Shown: piece after piece, positions 43,200 to 51,563 of the stretch
Numbering within the stretch: position 1 is the first letter of the stretch
Layout of the letters: each line of letters begins with the position of its first letter
NCBI GenBank assembly: GCA_905193155.1
Contig: CAJJNQ010000018.1
Span: 1 to 51,618 of the forward strand
Length of the DNA stretch: 51,618 nucleotides
Source: an uncultured Christensenella sp.
GTDB lineage: Bacteria; Bacillota; Clostridia; Christensenellales; UBA1750
Direction of reading: 5' to 3'
Notes under the pieces: generated by a model
Database searches by the model: none
The model's input: the letters and a program-made list of their open reading frames with translations, nothing else
What the model was told of the DNA's origin: nothing
Position numbers and translations under genes: made by a program

Positions 43200-44498
43200 C
43201 TATTCCGCCAGCGCGGTAAAGCCCGCGCCCATCAGATTCACTTCATGTTCCCACACGGTTTCGCAGCGGTGCCGCTTGGGATGATCGCTCTTTTCTTTAT
43301 ATATGCCGCAGGGCAGCACCTCATAGGTATCCCGATGGCCGGAATGCCCTCTATAGACCACCGTAGGAACAAACGATGCGCCTGTCACGGCGGTTTCGCC
43401 CGTCTCGCCCGATTTATGCGCGGTGATTTCAAAGATCACGCCCATATCACAAGGGCGGTTCTGCTGATTGGAGATGAAGTTACCCATCGAATAGGCGACG
43501 GGAACGGTCTTTATGCCCGCGTCAGTCTCGACACTGAGCATTTCTGCCGTTTGGATCACATGCGGGTGGCTGCCAAAGATCGCATCTACCCCGTTTTCAG
43601 CGAGAATACGCGCCCTTTTTTCCTGCGACGAGCCGACATGCTCTTCGTATTCGCTGCCCCAATGCACCATGCACACGATCAGGTCTGCGCCCTGCTCCCG
43701 CATGGCCGCCACATCCTTTTGGACCTGCTTTTCGGAAAGCTCCCGCACGCACCATTCCTCTTTGGGCTTGCGGTTAAAGGTATCGGTATAGGCCAGGATC
43801 CCCACCTTCACGCCCTTGACGTCCACAATGAGCTGACAGTCGTAATCCTCTTCCCGCGCATACGCGCCGGTGTGGGCGATGCCGCGGTCATCCAGCACCC
43901 GCAGCGTGCGCTCAATGCCGCCCAGACGGAAATCATAGGTGTGGTTGTTCGCAGTGGTCAGCACGTCAAAGCCCGCTTCCTTCAGCGCATCGGCATATTC
44001 GTCCGGCGTGTTGAAGTGCGGAAAACCTCCATAGCCCTTCTCCGCCCCGGCAAAGGTTGTCTCCAGATTGCCCACAGCTAGATCTGCCCCCTGAATCGAC
44101 GGCGCAATGGTGGAAAACCAGTCGCTCATATCATAGCTGCCCTCGCGCTCTGCCGCTCTGATCTGGCGATCATGGCACATGATGTCCCCCACAAAGCGCA
44201 GGGTAACGTCCACGTCCGGCGCGGGGCTGGGCGTGGGTTCCGGGGTTGGCTTCTCCGTCCGAACCGGCTCCGGGGTCGGTTCCGGAGTCGGCTCCGGCGT
44301 GCGCGCAGGCTTGAGCGTCATGGGCGGCAGGCTGACTATGTCGCGGCTCTGCTTCTCCATCAGGATCACAGACGGCGCGGCATCCCCCTGAAAAAGGGAG
44401 ACGGCCAGGTATCCGCCCGCGCACAACAGGAGCGTGGCGCACACCGTCAGCAGGCACATCAGGCCCACACCCTTATTCTTTTTTTTATGACGCGCCAT
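43200..44498 (-). CDS. CapA-family (poly-gamma-glutamate capsule synthesis-like) metallophosphoesterase
   Basis: The 432-residue protein has a cytoplasmic KKK start, one membrane segment (residues 12-33), a proline-rich linker with TPEP repeats (about 60-92) and a CapA/PgsA domain: LRFVGDIMCHDRQI, ADLAVGNLETTFAG, LTTANNHTYDF, VCMVHWGSEYEEH and IFGSHPHVIQ, whose Asp, His and Asn residues bind metals. It is anchored outside the membrane. CapA domains occur in capsule polymer export and in wall-related hydrolases; no capB/capC/capE is nearby, so the substrate is open. Confidence 0.9.
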   Translation of the reverse strand: MARHKKKNKGVGLMCLLTVCATLLLCAGGYLAVSLFQGDAAPSVILMEKQSRDIVSLPPMTLKPARTPEPTPEPTPEPVRTEKPTPEPTPSPAPDVDVTLRFVGDIMCHDRQIRAAEREGSYDMSDWFSTIAPSIQGADLAVGNLETTFAGAEKGYGGFPHFNTPDEYADALKEAGFDVLTTANNHTYDFRLGGIERTLRVLDDRGIAHTGAYAREEDYDCQLIVDVKGVKVGILAYTDTFNRKPKEEWCVRELSEKQVQKDVAAMREQGADLIVCMVHWGSEYEEHVGSSQEKRARILAENGVDAIFGSHPHVIQTAEMLSVETDAGIKTVPVAYSMGNFISNQQNRPCDMGVIFEITAHKSGETGETAVTGASFVPTVVYRGHSGHRDTYEVLPCGIYKEKSDHPKRHRCETVWEHEVNLMGAGFTALAE

Positions 44499-44590
44499 AG
44501 CTGCCTCCCGTAGCGTAAAATTTCTTCCTATATGATAGCAAATTCATTCAAAATTAACAAGTACCTTTGTTTCCCGCCGCAAAATCAGGC

Positions 44591-44620
44591 TTGACACTGC
44601 GCTTGCCTTGAGCCTATAAT
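44591..44620 (+). promoter_or_regulatory. Near-consensus SigA promoter of alaS
   Basis: Perfect TTGACA (44591-44596) and TATAAT (44615-44620) are 18 bp apart. Transcription would begin about 44627, at the start of the T-box leader. Confidence 0.85.
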
Positions 44621-44626
44621 ATCCCT

Positions 44627-44872
44627 GATGCGTTGAGGAAGTCATGCGCACCGTGTCTTTCCCCCAAAGAGAGCCCGCATATTTGGTGCAAGCGGGTGCG
44701 GAAAGCGCTCTGCGTGCCGCTTCGGAGCTCCCGCAAACCAATGTGGGCGCAATCCCTGCGATATCGGGGAAATCGAGTTGGGCGGTGGTTTTTTCCGCCA
44801 ACTTGGGTGGTACCGCGAAGCCTCGCCTTCGTCCCAAGAAATTGCTTGGGCGAGGGTTTTATTTTTGTCTGA
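44627..44872 (+). promoter_or_regulatory. T-box riboswitch leader of alaS
   Basis: The leader contains the T-box core TGGTACCGCG (44808-44817), whose TGG is the bulge that pairs with the uncharged tRNA end (ACCA). A terminator follows (44821-44857: CCTCG and CCCAAG arms against CTTGGGCGAGG, then TTTTATTTTT). The GAGGAAGT segment (about 44634) fits the conserved start of stem I. The specifier should be a GCN alanine codon, but I cannot fix which one without folding. Low charged tRNA-Ala would favour the antiterminator and switch alaS on. Confidence 0.88.
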
Positions 44873-44901
44873 ATTCATTTCAGAAAAGGAGTATGTGCTT
44901 T

Positions 44902-46710
44902 ATGAAAAACATCACTTCCGCCGAGCTGCGCACGATGTTCCTGAAATTCTATCAGGATCACGGCCATGCGGTCATCGCCTCGGCCTCCGTCATTCCGGAG
45001 AACGACCCCACCGTTCTGTTCACCACCGCGGGCATGCACCCGCTGGTTCCCTATCTGCTGGGCGCCAAGCACCCGGAGGGCACGCGCCTGACCGACGTGC
45101 AGAAGTGCATCCGCACCGGCGACATCGACGAAGTGGGCGACGCTTCTCACCTGACCTTCTTCGAGATGCTGGGCAACTGGTCGCTGGGCGACTATTTCAA
45201 GAAAGAAGCCATCTCCTGGTCCTGGGAATTCCTGACCAGCGAAAAATATCTGGGCATTGATCCCGACCGCCTGGCCTTCTCGGTCTTTGCGGGCGATGAC
45301 GACTGCCCCGCTGATACCGAAGCGCACGACCTGTGGCGCAGCTGCGGCGTGAAGGAAGACCACATCTTCTATCTGCCCAAGGAAAACAACTGGTGGGGTC
45401 CCGCCGGCATCACCGGCCCCTGCGGCCCCGATACCGAGATGTTCATCATCACCGACAAGGAGCCCTGCGGCCCCGATTGCTCCCCCGCCTGCGACTGCGG
45501 CCGTTACCTTGAAATCTGGAACGACGTGTTCATGCAGTACAACAAGCAGGCCGACGGCAGCTTCATTCCGCTCAAGCAGAAGAATGTCGACACCGGCATG
45601 GGTCTGGAGCGCACCATCTGCGTGCTGACCGGCAAGAAGAGCGTCTATGAGACCGACGCCTTTGCCGACATTCTGGCCAAGATCGGCGAACTGTGCGGCA
45701 AGACCTACGATCCCAATGATACCGAAAACGTCCGCGCGTTCCGCATCGTTGCCGACCACACCCGCACCGCGACCATGATCATGGGCGACCGCAAGGGCGT
45801 GACTCCTTCCAACGTCGATCAGGGTTATGTGCTGCGCCGCCTGATCCGCCGCGCCGTGCGCATGGGCATGAAGCTCGGCTTGCCGGACGGCTCTCTGGCG
45901 GCCATCGCGCAGGTGGTCATCAATCAGTACCGCGACGTGTACCCGGAGCTTTCCGAGAACGAAAAGTTCGTGCTTGATCAGTTCCGTCTGGAAGAGGAGC
46001 GCTTCGGCCGCACGCTGCGTCAGGGGCAGAAGGAGTTTGACAAGGCGGTTTCCCGCCTGAACGGCTCCAAACAGATCGACGGCCTGACCGCCTTCCATCT
46101 GTACGACACCTTCGGTTATCCGATCGAAATCACCACCGAAATGGCGGCCGAGCGCGGCCTGACCGTTGACAAGGCCGGTTTTGACGAGCACTTCAAGAAG
46201 CACCAGGAGACCTCTCACGCGGGCGCCGAGCAGCGCTTCAAGGGCGGCCTGGCGGATCACAGCGCGCAGACCGCGCGCCTGCACACTGCCACCCACCTGC
46301 TGCACGCCGCGCTGCGCAAGGTGCTGGGCGACGAGGTCGCGCAGAAGGGTTCCAACATCACGGCCGAGCGTCTGCGCTTCGACTTCTCCTTCGGCCGCAA
46401 GGTGACCAAGGAAGAGCTGAAGCAGGTCGAGGACATCGTCAACGCGAACATCCAGGCCGCCTACCCCATCACGCTGGAAGAGATGACCGTCGAAGAAGCC
46501 AAGGCGCAGGGCGCTATCGGTCTGTTCGAGTCCAAGTACGGTGAGCGCGTCAAGGTCTACACCATGGGTCCGGCCTCCAAGGAAATCTGCGGCGGCCCCC
46601 ACGCGAACAACACCGCCGATCTGGTCTCCTTCAAGATTCAGAAGGAAGAGTCCTCCTCTGCCGGTGTGCGCCGCATCAAGGCCACCATCGGCGCCAAGGC
46701 GGACGATTAA
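44902..46710 (+). CDS. alaS: Alanine--tRNA ligase, compact form
   Basis: The 602-residue enzyme is well below the usual 850-880. The class II catalytic core (SVIPENDPTVLFTTAGMHPL, GNWSLGDYFKKEA) and tRNA-recognition region are complete, and the editing domain is present with HTATHLLH (His461) and CGGPH (Cys563, His567). The long linker normally found before the editing domain is nearly absent, and the chain ends right after SSSAGVRRIKATIG, so the C-Ala (DHHA1) domain is missing. CGGPH instead of CGGTH and the length match a compact AlaRS type that I recall from Patescibacteria and some Clostridia. The ATG at 44902 is chosen because AAAAGGAG lies 10-11 bases upstream. No second alaS is in the window. 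Confidence 0.93.
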   Translation: MKNITSAELRTMFLKFYQDHGHAVIASASVIPENDPTVLFTTAGMHPLVPYLLGAKHPEGTRLTDVQKCIRTGDIDEVGDASHLTFFEMLGNWSLGDYFKKEAISWSWEFLTSEKYLGIDPDRLAFSVFAGDDDCPADTEAHDLWRSCGVKEDHIFYLPKENNWWGPAGITGPCGPDTEMFIITDKEPCGPDCSPACDCGRYLEIWNDVFMQYNKQADGSFIPLKQKNVDTGMGLERTICVLTGKKSVYETDAFADILAKIGELCGKTYDPNDTENVRAFRIVADHTRTATMIMGDRKGVTPSNVDQGYVLRRLIRRAVRMGMKLGLPDGSLAAIAQVVINQYRDVYPELSENEKFVLDQFRLEEERFGRTLRQGQKEFDKAVSRLNGSKQIDGLTAFHLYDTFGYPIEITTEMAAERGLTVDKAGFDEHFKKHQETSHAGAEQRFKGGLADHSAQTARLHTATHLLHAALRKVLGDEVAQKGSNITAERLRFDFSFGRKVTKEELKQVEDIVNANIQAAYPITLEEMTVEEAKAQGAIGLFESKYGERVKVYTMGPASKEICGGPHANNTADLVSFKIQKEESSSAGVRRIKATIGAKADD

Positions 46711-46720
46711 AAAACAGTTC

Positions 46721-46762
46721 AAGCCCTGTGCAGCGCTTATCGCCCTGCACAGGGCTTTATCT
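46721..46762 (+). terminator. Intrinsic terminator of alaS
   Basis: A perfect 13-bp stem (46721-46733 with 46745-46757) encloses an 11-nt loop and ends in CTTTATCT. The U tract is short, so some read-through into the next gene is likely. Confidence 0.8.
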
Positions 46763-46782
46763 ATGCAATAAGGAGTGCAGAT

Positions 46783-47247
46783 ATGTCCGAACCGATCGCC
46801 CTGGAACGCATCGCCTCGCAGGAGGAAGCCGATGGCTACTAAGCCGGGCTGCTCGAAACCAACCGCACCCACCCCGAATCCGACTGCTACAAGGTCTTTG
46901 CAGGCGAAGATCCCGCCTTCATCGGTCTGGGCTCACTCTGTGCGTGCAAGGACGGCGCAGAGATCGACTATATGGTGCTGCCCGACTACTGGAACCGCGG
47001 CTACGCCACCGCTATCGCCACTGAGTTGGTGAATCGCGCCCGAAAGATTCCCGGCGTGACCCGCGTCACTGCCCTGACGGACCCCGCCAATGCCGCCTCC
47101 CTGCGCGTGCTGCTCAAAAACGGCTTCACCTTTGAAAAGACCGTCCATGTCGAAGAGGATGATTCCGATGCCGAAATGTATGTGTTTTTTCCTTCCTATA
47201 AGAAAAGATCTCTGAACTTTCAGAGATCTTTTCACTCTTTCTTGTAA
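46783..47247 (+). pseudogene. GNAT-family N-acetyltransferase with an in-frame TAA
   Basis: Reading from the ATG at 46783 (preceded by AAGGAGTG), codon 20 is TAA (46840-46842). The same frame then stays open to 47247. After the stop it encodes a normal GNAT core: FIGLGSLCACKDGAEIDYMVLPDYWNRGYATAIATELV (with an RGYATAIA acetyl-CoA loop) and ALTDPANAASLRVLLKNGF. Only one base change is needed to restore a protein of about 154 residues. A shorter product from the ATG at 46972 would lack half the fold. The last codons run into a terminator hairpin. Confidence 0.8.
47203..47240 (+). terminator. Terminator overlapping the end of the acetyltransferase frame
   Basis: A perfect 12-bp stem (47203-47214 with 47221-47232) has the loop AACTTT and ends in TTTTCACTCTTTCTT. 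It lies within the last codons of the reading frame. Confidence 0.75.
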
Positions 47248-47280
47248 AAAAGAAGCTCTGAACTTTCAAAGCCTCTTATT
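47246..47280 (-). terminator. Imperfect terminator hairpin of the 117-aa gene
   Basis: The hairpin at 47250-47277 contains the same TCTGAACTTTCA core as its neighbour 40 bp away. Two arm mismatches are present. On the minus strand it is followed by TTTTTTAC. It overlaps the end of the gene it would terminate. Confidence 0.5.
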
Positions 47281-47619
47281 TATCGTAACTTGCTTATTTT
47301 CTTGGCCGTAGAGATTGCACTGAGCTGCAACATAGGAATTCCAGATCACCTCAGCGAAACCATGCCAGAAGGTCCAGCCAAAGATCCCTCCAAATATGGA
47401 AACAATAACGCCAAATATGTTCACATAGAATCCAAATCCCCAATCGCCTATCATGGAGCAAAGGAAAAGTAGAGCACAGAATACAGAAACAACTATCGAA
47501 AGAATGGACAGCATGACCATAATCTGCGCAGTGATTGGACTGTTTTTCGTCAGTTGCTCATAGCAACCGTTTGGCCGAGATTCTTGTCCGTCTTTTTTTA
47601 TCTGTTCACAAGAATCCAA
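47266..47619 (-). CDS. Small membrane protein of unknown function
   Basis: The 117-residue protein has a polar N-terminus of about 30 residues and two hydrophobic segments (about 31-57 and 62-85), then an amphipathic C-terminus. Its base composition is more AT-rich than neighbouring genes. I recognise no family. Together with the next gene upstream, which also joins a short soluble N-terminus to two membrane segments, it may form a small membrane-protein pair. Confidence 0.6.
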   Translation of the reverse strand: MDSCEQIKKDGQESRPNGCYEQLTKNSPITAQIMVMLSILSIVVSVFCALLFLCSMIGDWGFGFYVNIFGVIVSIFGGIFGWTFWHGFAEVIWNSYVAAQCNLYGQENKQVTINKRL

Positions 47620-47655
47620 TTATGTATTCCCCTTTCTCCCGCCACTTTTTGAAAG

Positions 47656-47696
47656 AAAAAGGAGAATCATCGGTTGACTCAATAATTCTCCTTTTT
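47656..47696. terminator. Intrinsic terminator of the zinc-ribbon gene
   Basis: A perfect 12-bp stem (47656-47667 with 47685-47696) has A and T runs at its ends. On the minus strand it ends in TTTTTCTTTC, directly after the stop at 47706. Confidence 0.85.
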
Positions 47697-47705
47697 CCGT
47701 TTCTC

Positions 47706-48077
47706 TTAGTCGTCTACCTTCATGTGGTTTGCAATGTAAACCTGCGCCCCGGCTATCGTATCGAGATTTGTGAGAACCTCTGCAGTCACATAACAGCTAA
47801 ACCATGAGACAACACCACATATAGCTGCGCATGGCAAAAGCACAAGACCTCCACCAAATATTCCAATAACACCTACAATGCCGCAGGCAACTACGTCAAT
47901 GATTCCAAGAATAGAGAATACTCTTGCAGACGTTGGCTGCCTTGGCGCAAACCGAGTCCGCTTCGCTCTTTCCTCAGCTTCTTTATCCAGCGCGGCTGAA
48001 CCTCTTAGTTCTCCGCAGCGCAGACACTGCTGAGCGCCATCCGAATTGGTCGAATTGCATTTTTTACAAACCCACAT
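47706..48077 (-). CDS. Zinc-ribbon membrane protein of unknown function
   Basis: The 123-residue protein begins MWVCKKCNSTNSDGAQQCLRCGEL, a CxxC...CxxC zinc ribbon (residues 4-25), then a charged linker and two hydrophobic segments (about 54-76 and 77-98). Zinc-ribbon plus membrane-segment proteins are common in Bacillota but mostly uncharacterised. The start at 48077 is chosen because GGAGG lies nine bases before it; an ATG 15 bases upstream sits inside this ribosome binding site. The region is AT-rich. Confidence 0.7.
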   Translation of the reverse strand: MWVCKKCNSTNSDGAQQCLRCGELRGSAALDKEAEERAKRTRFAPRQPTSARVFSILGIIDVVACGIVGVIGIFGGGLVLLPCAAICGVVSWFSCYVTAEVLTNLDTIAGAQVYIANHMKVDD

Positions 48078-48204
48078 AATATTTTCCTCCATCTATCGGT
48101 TTACATATCTCATTATACACATCTTATGAAAAAAACAATACATTTTCGCGATTATACATTTTGTATAATTTAATTGCAAATCGCAATCATTAAATTAAAG
48201 CTAA

Positions 48205-48552
48205 TCATCTCTGTTTCCTTTTCGGCCGCACGGCGTCCAGCGCCATCGGCAGCAGGGCACGGATGTGCTCGTCCATGGCGGGATCATTCAGCGGCACACC
48301 GATCCAGCTCTGCTTGTTCATGTGGTAGGCGGGAACGAAGCCGGGCTGGGTGAGCAATGAACCGGTCAGCGCGCCGGTGCGGATGCAGAGCAGTTCACCT
48401 TCTGCGTGGCGCAGCAGGATAGCGAACCATTTGCGGTTGGTGGGACAGCGCAGCACCAGCGCGTCCGAAGGCGGCGCAAACGGACAATCCGCCTCCACGC
48501 TCAGCGTGTCTCGCGCATAGTCCAGCACCTCGTTTCGGGTCATGTTCCTCAC
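48205..48552 (-). CDS. MmcQ/YjbR-family protein
   Basis: The 115-residue protein has the YjbR pattern: VLDYARDTLSVEADCPFAPPSDALVLRCPTNRKWFAIL, then a PGFVPAYHMNKQSWIGVPL block. The family has a CyaY-like fold and is often called DNA-binding, but its role in Clostridia is not established. It lies between the ychF terminator and an AT-rich gap and has its own short upstream region. Confidence 0.85.
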   Translation of the reverse strand: MRNMTRNEVLDYARDTLSVEADCPFAPPSDALVLRCPTNRKWFAILLRHAEGELLCIRTGALTGSLLTQPGFVPAYHMNKQSWIGVPLNDPAMDEHIRALLPMALDAVRPKRKQR

Positions 48553-48563
48553 TCCCTTTATAC

Positions 48564-48589
48564 AAAAACGGCGCGGAAAATCCGCGCCG
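48564..48589 (-). terminator. Intrinsic terminator of ychF
   Basis: A perfect 9-bp GC-rich stem (48569-48577 with 48581-48589), a 3-nt loop, and TTTTT on the minus strand. Confidence 0.9.
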
Positions 48590-48605
48590 CTCAGTTTTTA
48601 TGTTT

Positions 48606-49703
48606 TTACACGTTAAAGCGGAACAGCATCACGTCGCCGTCCTGCACGATATACTCCTTGCCCTCGGAGCGGACAAGGCCTTTTTCCTTGCAGGCAGTCA
48701 TGGAGCCGTTGCTCACCAGATCTTCATAGGAGACGACCTCCGCGCGAATGAAGCCGCGCTCAAAGTCGGAGTGAATCTTGCCGGCAGCCTGCGGCGCAGT
48801 CATGCCGCGGGTAATCGTCCAAGCGCGAACCTCCTTGGGGCCTGCGGTGAGATAGGAGATCAGGCCGAGCAGGCGGTAGCTCGTCTGCACCAGTCGATCC
48901 AGACCCGACGCGGGCAGACCCAGCTCGGAGAGGTATTCCGCGCGCTCTTCATCCTCCAGCTGCGCCAGCTCTTCCTCGATGCGGGCGGAAATGACGAGCA
49001 CCTCTGCGTGCTCCTTCTCCGCAGCCTCGCGCACCTTTTTGACCATCGGCAGATCATCCTGACCGGGGCCAATCTCATCCTCCGCAATGTTGGCGGCGTA
49101 GAGCACGGGCTTGCGGGTGAGCAGGAAAAGCGACTTGGCAAAGGCCTCCTGTTCGTCTGCAAAGGGAACGGAGCGGGCGGGCAGGCCGTTGTCCAGCGCC
49201 TCAGCGATCTTTTCCAGCACGTCCATTTCCTGGCGCGCCTTCGCATCGCCGGACTGCGCGATCTTGCGGGTGCGGTCCATGCGCTTTTGCACGGTTTCCA
49301 AGTCGGCGTAGATCAGCTCCAAATTGATGGTTTCCATATCACGGACGGGATCGACCGTGCCGTCCACGTGGGTGATGTTTTCGTCCTCAAAGCAGCGCAC
49401 AACGTGCACAATGGCGTCCACCTCGCGGATGTGGGACAGGAACTTATTGCCCAATCCCTCGCCCTTGGACGCGCCGCGCACCAGACCGGCGATATCGACA
49501 AACTCGATGATGGCCGGGGTGATCTTTTCAGGATTATACATCTTGGCCAGCACATCCAGCCGCTCGTCCGGAACCGGCACCACGCCGGTATTGGGCTCTA
49601 TCGTGCAAAAAGGATAGTTGGCCGCCTGCGCTCCTGCCTTGGTAATGGCATTGAACAGCGTGCTTTTGCCGACATTCGGCAGTCCCACAACGCCCAGTTT
49701 CAT
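48606..49703 (-). CDS. ychF: Redox-regulated ATPase YchF (Obg-like)
   Basis: The 365-residue protein matches the usual YchF length. It has the P-loop GLPNVGKSTLFNAIT (residues 6-20), FCTIEPNTGVV (switch I), VDIAGLVRGASKGEGLGNKFL (switch II) and a C-terminal TGS domain ending YIVQDGDVMLFRFNV. YchF prefers ATP, associates with ribosomes and helps stress adaptation. The start at 49703 is chosen because AAGGAGA precedes it; an ATG four codons upstream overlaps this site. Confidence 0.97.
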   Translation of the reverse strand: MKLGVVGLPNVGKSTLFNAITKAGAQAANYPFCTIEPNTGVVPVPDERLDVLAKMYNPEKITPAIIEFVDIAGLVRGASKGEGLGNKFLSHIREVDAIVHVVRCFEDENITHVDGTVDPVRDMETINLELIYADLETVQKRMDRTRKIAQSGDAKARQEMDVLEKIAEALDNGLPARSVPFADEQEAFAKSLFLLTRKPVLYAANIAEDEIGPGQDDLPMVKKVREAAEKEHAEVLVISARIEEELAQLEDEERAEYLSELGLPASGLDRLVQTSYRLLGLISYLTAGPKEVRAWTITRGMTAPQAAGKIHSDFERGFIRAEVVSYEDLVSNGSMTACKEKGLVRSEGKEYIVQDGDVMLFRFNV

Positions 49704-49948
49704 ATATGATCGCATCTCCTTAGTCTGTTGGGTATTCCGCGCCGCTCAACGAAAAAGCGCCCGCAGCGACAATTGATTATAACACATCTTCGCCCTTTTC
49801 TCAAGGCAAGAGGCGTTTTTCACCGCAGTTTCCGCTCTTTTTCCCAAAAATCCATTTCGTTTTTCTTTCCATTTCCGCTGCGGCATGGTTCAGAAAAACA
49901 TGAACGTCCCGACCATTTTCTGCACAAAACGACCATCTGAAGCCGCAA

Positions 49949-49984
49949 AAAAGGAGCGCCGCAGACTGCGGTACTCCTTTTTTT
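49949..49984 (-). terminator. Intrinsic terminator of the second MATE gene
   Basis: Arms AAGGAG and CCGCA pair with TGCGG and CTCCTT around a small loop (49951-49979), with two short mismatched bases. TTTTTT follows on the minus strand. Confidence 0.85.
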
Positions 49985-49996
49985 ATGCGTTTGTCT

Positions 49997-51406
49997 TTAT
50001 TCTTTGCAGCGGGCGTGTTCCGCGCGGAAGGCAGGCAAGGCGTCCTGGCCGGCGGGAGTAACGGGGCGAACCCATCTGCCGGAAAACAGATGCCGCAGCA
50101 TCAGCGTAAAGCGGACGGGTTCATCCACAAAGCAGCACGCAAAAATCACCAGGAACGGGGCGTGCAGCCAAAGCCCGCTGATCGTCACGCAGGGCAGCAC
50201 CATCAGGTACATGAAAGCGATCTCCAGCACTGTGCCGGTGGTCGCATCACCCGCGGAGCGGTAAGTGTCATTCATCGTCCAGTTGCACATACGAATCACG
50301 CCCACCACAGCGTAAATGCACAGCAGCCCCAGCCCCAAACGGTAGGATTCTCCTGACAGGCTCATAGCGCTCAGCAGGGGTTTATGCACTGCAAGCAGCA
50401 GCGCAATCACGATCAGGATGCAACTGCCGCACAGCGGAACCAGCCGTTTCGCTCGCTCGTACGCCTCGTCCAAGTTGCCTGCGCCCACGCTCTTGCCGAC
50501 CAACACAGACGACGAGTTCGAAAATCCGGCAAAGAAACCAATGACCAGACCTTCCAGCGTGCGGAACACCGCAATGGCCGCGATGGCCTCCTCCGGCTGA
50601 CGGCCCAGCACCATATTGATGACCATGTTGCCCACGCCGATGAGGATCTCGTTGCACAGAATCGGGAAGCATTTGCGGAAGTATTCCGCCAAGATCTCAC
50701 GGTTCCACTTAAAATGCTTGCTGATGCGGAACAGATACGGATATCCCTGCTTGCGCGCCAGCAGCAGAATTACAATAGCGTTGACAGCAGCGGCAAACAC
50801 CGTGCCCAGTGCCGCACCCTGCACGCCCATCGCGGGCAGGCCGAATTTGCCGTAAATCAGCATCCAGTTGAGCAAAATATTGGTGCCGACCGACGCAATT
50901 GCCGCGTAAAACGGAATGCGCACGCGCTCCGTTGAGCGCAGCAGCGCGCTCATCGCCATCGAAAAGATTTGCAGCGGATAGGCAAAGCCAACCATGCGAA
51001 GGTAGCGGGCGCCCACTTCCTGAATCGACGCCTTATCGGTATAGACACTCATCACCCATTCGGGCGCAAGCAGTGCAAGCGCCGTAAACACCGCCGCTAC
51101 GCACATCATGCACGTCAGCGTCAGGCCATAGCTGCGCTCGATGCTGTCGTCGTCCTTCGCGCCCCAATACTGCGCGAAAAACAGCATGCCGCCGCCCACA
51201 AAGCCCCAATAGCCCGAGAACATCAGCGACGTAAACTGTGCGCACAGGCCGACTGCGCCCACCGTGGTTTCGCCCAGCGGCGCGATCATCATGGTGTCCA
51301 CCATCGAACCCGTGGTGGTCAGCAGGTTTTGCAGCGCCACCGGCACCGCGATCACCGCCACCGAACGGATAAATTGTCCCCAAAGAAACTTCTTTTTGTT
51401 TTTCAT
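49997..51406 (-). CDS. MATE-family efflux transporter (second)
   Basis: The 469-residue protein has about twelve hydrophobic helices and the MATE signature LFIRSVAVIAVPVALQNLLTTTGSMVDTMMIAPLG variant at its N-terminus. The second half repeats the pattern (KCFPILCNEILIGVGNMVINMVLG). It has no adjacent regulator, unlike the copy at 21.8 kb, and differs from it enough to be an old paralogue. It should export a cationic or organic compound by ion antiport. The stop lies near a clear terminator. Confidence 0.9.
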   Translation of the reverse strand: MKNKKKFLWGQFIRSVAVIAVPVALQNLLTTTGSMVDTMMIAPLGETTVGAVGLCAQFTSLMFSGYWGFVGGGMLFFAQYWGAKDDDSIERSYGLTLTCMMCVAAVFTALALLAPEWVMSVYTDKASIQEVGARYLRMVGFAYPLQIFSMAMSALLRSTERVRIPFYAAIASVGTNILLNWMLIYGKFGLPAMGVQGAALGTVFAAAVNAIVILLLARKQGYPYLFRISKHFKWNREILAEYFRKCFPILCNEILIGVGNMVINMVLGRQPEEAIAAIAVFRTLEGLVIGFFAGFSNSSSVLVGKSVGAGNLDEAYERAKRLVPLCGSCILIVIALLLAVHKPLLSAMSLSGESYRLGLGLLCIYAVVGVIRMCNWTMNDTYRSAGDATTGTVLEIAFMYLMVLPCVTISGLWLHAPFLVIFACCFVDEPVRFTLMLRHLFSGRWVRPVTPAGQDALPAFRAEHARCKE

Positions 51407-51563
51407 ATTCCCCTATGCCCCTTTGCGGTTGGTTAGAACGTCCAACTGCTCCATTCTACTTGACCGCTCGCCCCGCGTCAATACGTTTTTCAAAGAATAG
51501 ACGGGCTTTCTACGGATTTTTATCGAAGCCTGTGCATATGGATCAACCAGTTTTTTCCTCCGC

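Noticed and set aside
44644..44901. An in-frame N-terminal extension of alaS from an ATG at 44644
   Set aside because: This stretch is the T-box leader and terminator; AlaRS homology starts at the ATG at 44902 behind a good ribosome binding site.
46840..46842. Stop-codon recoding in the acetyltransferase gene
   Set aside because: TAA has no common recoding use in bacteria, and no other gene in the window has an in-frame TAA, so a nonsense mutation is simpler.
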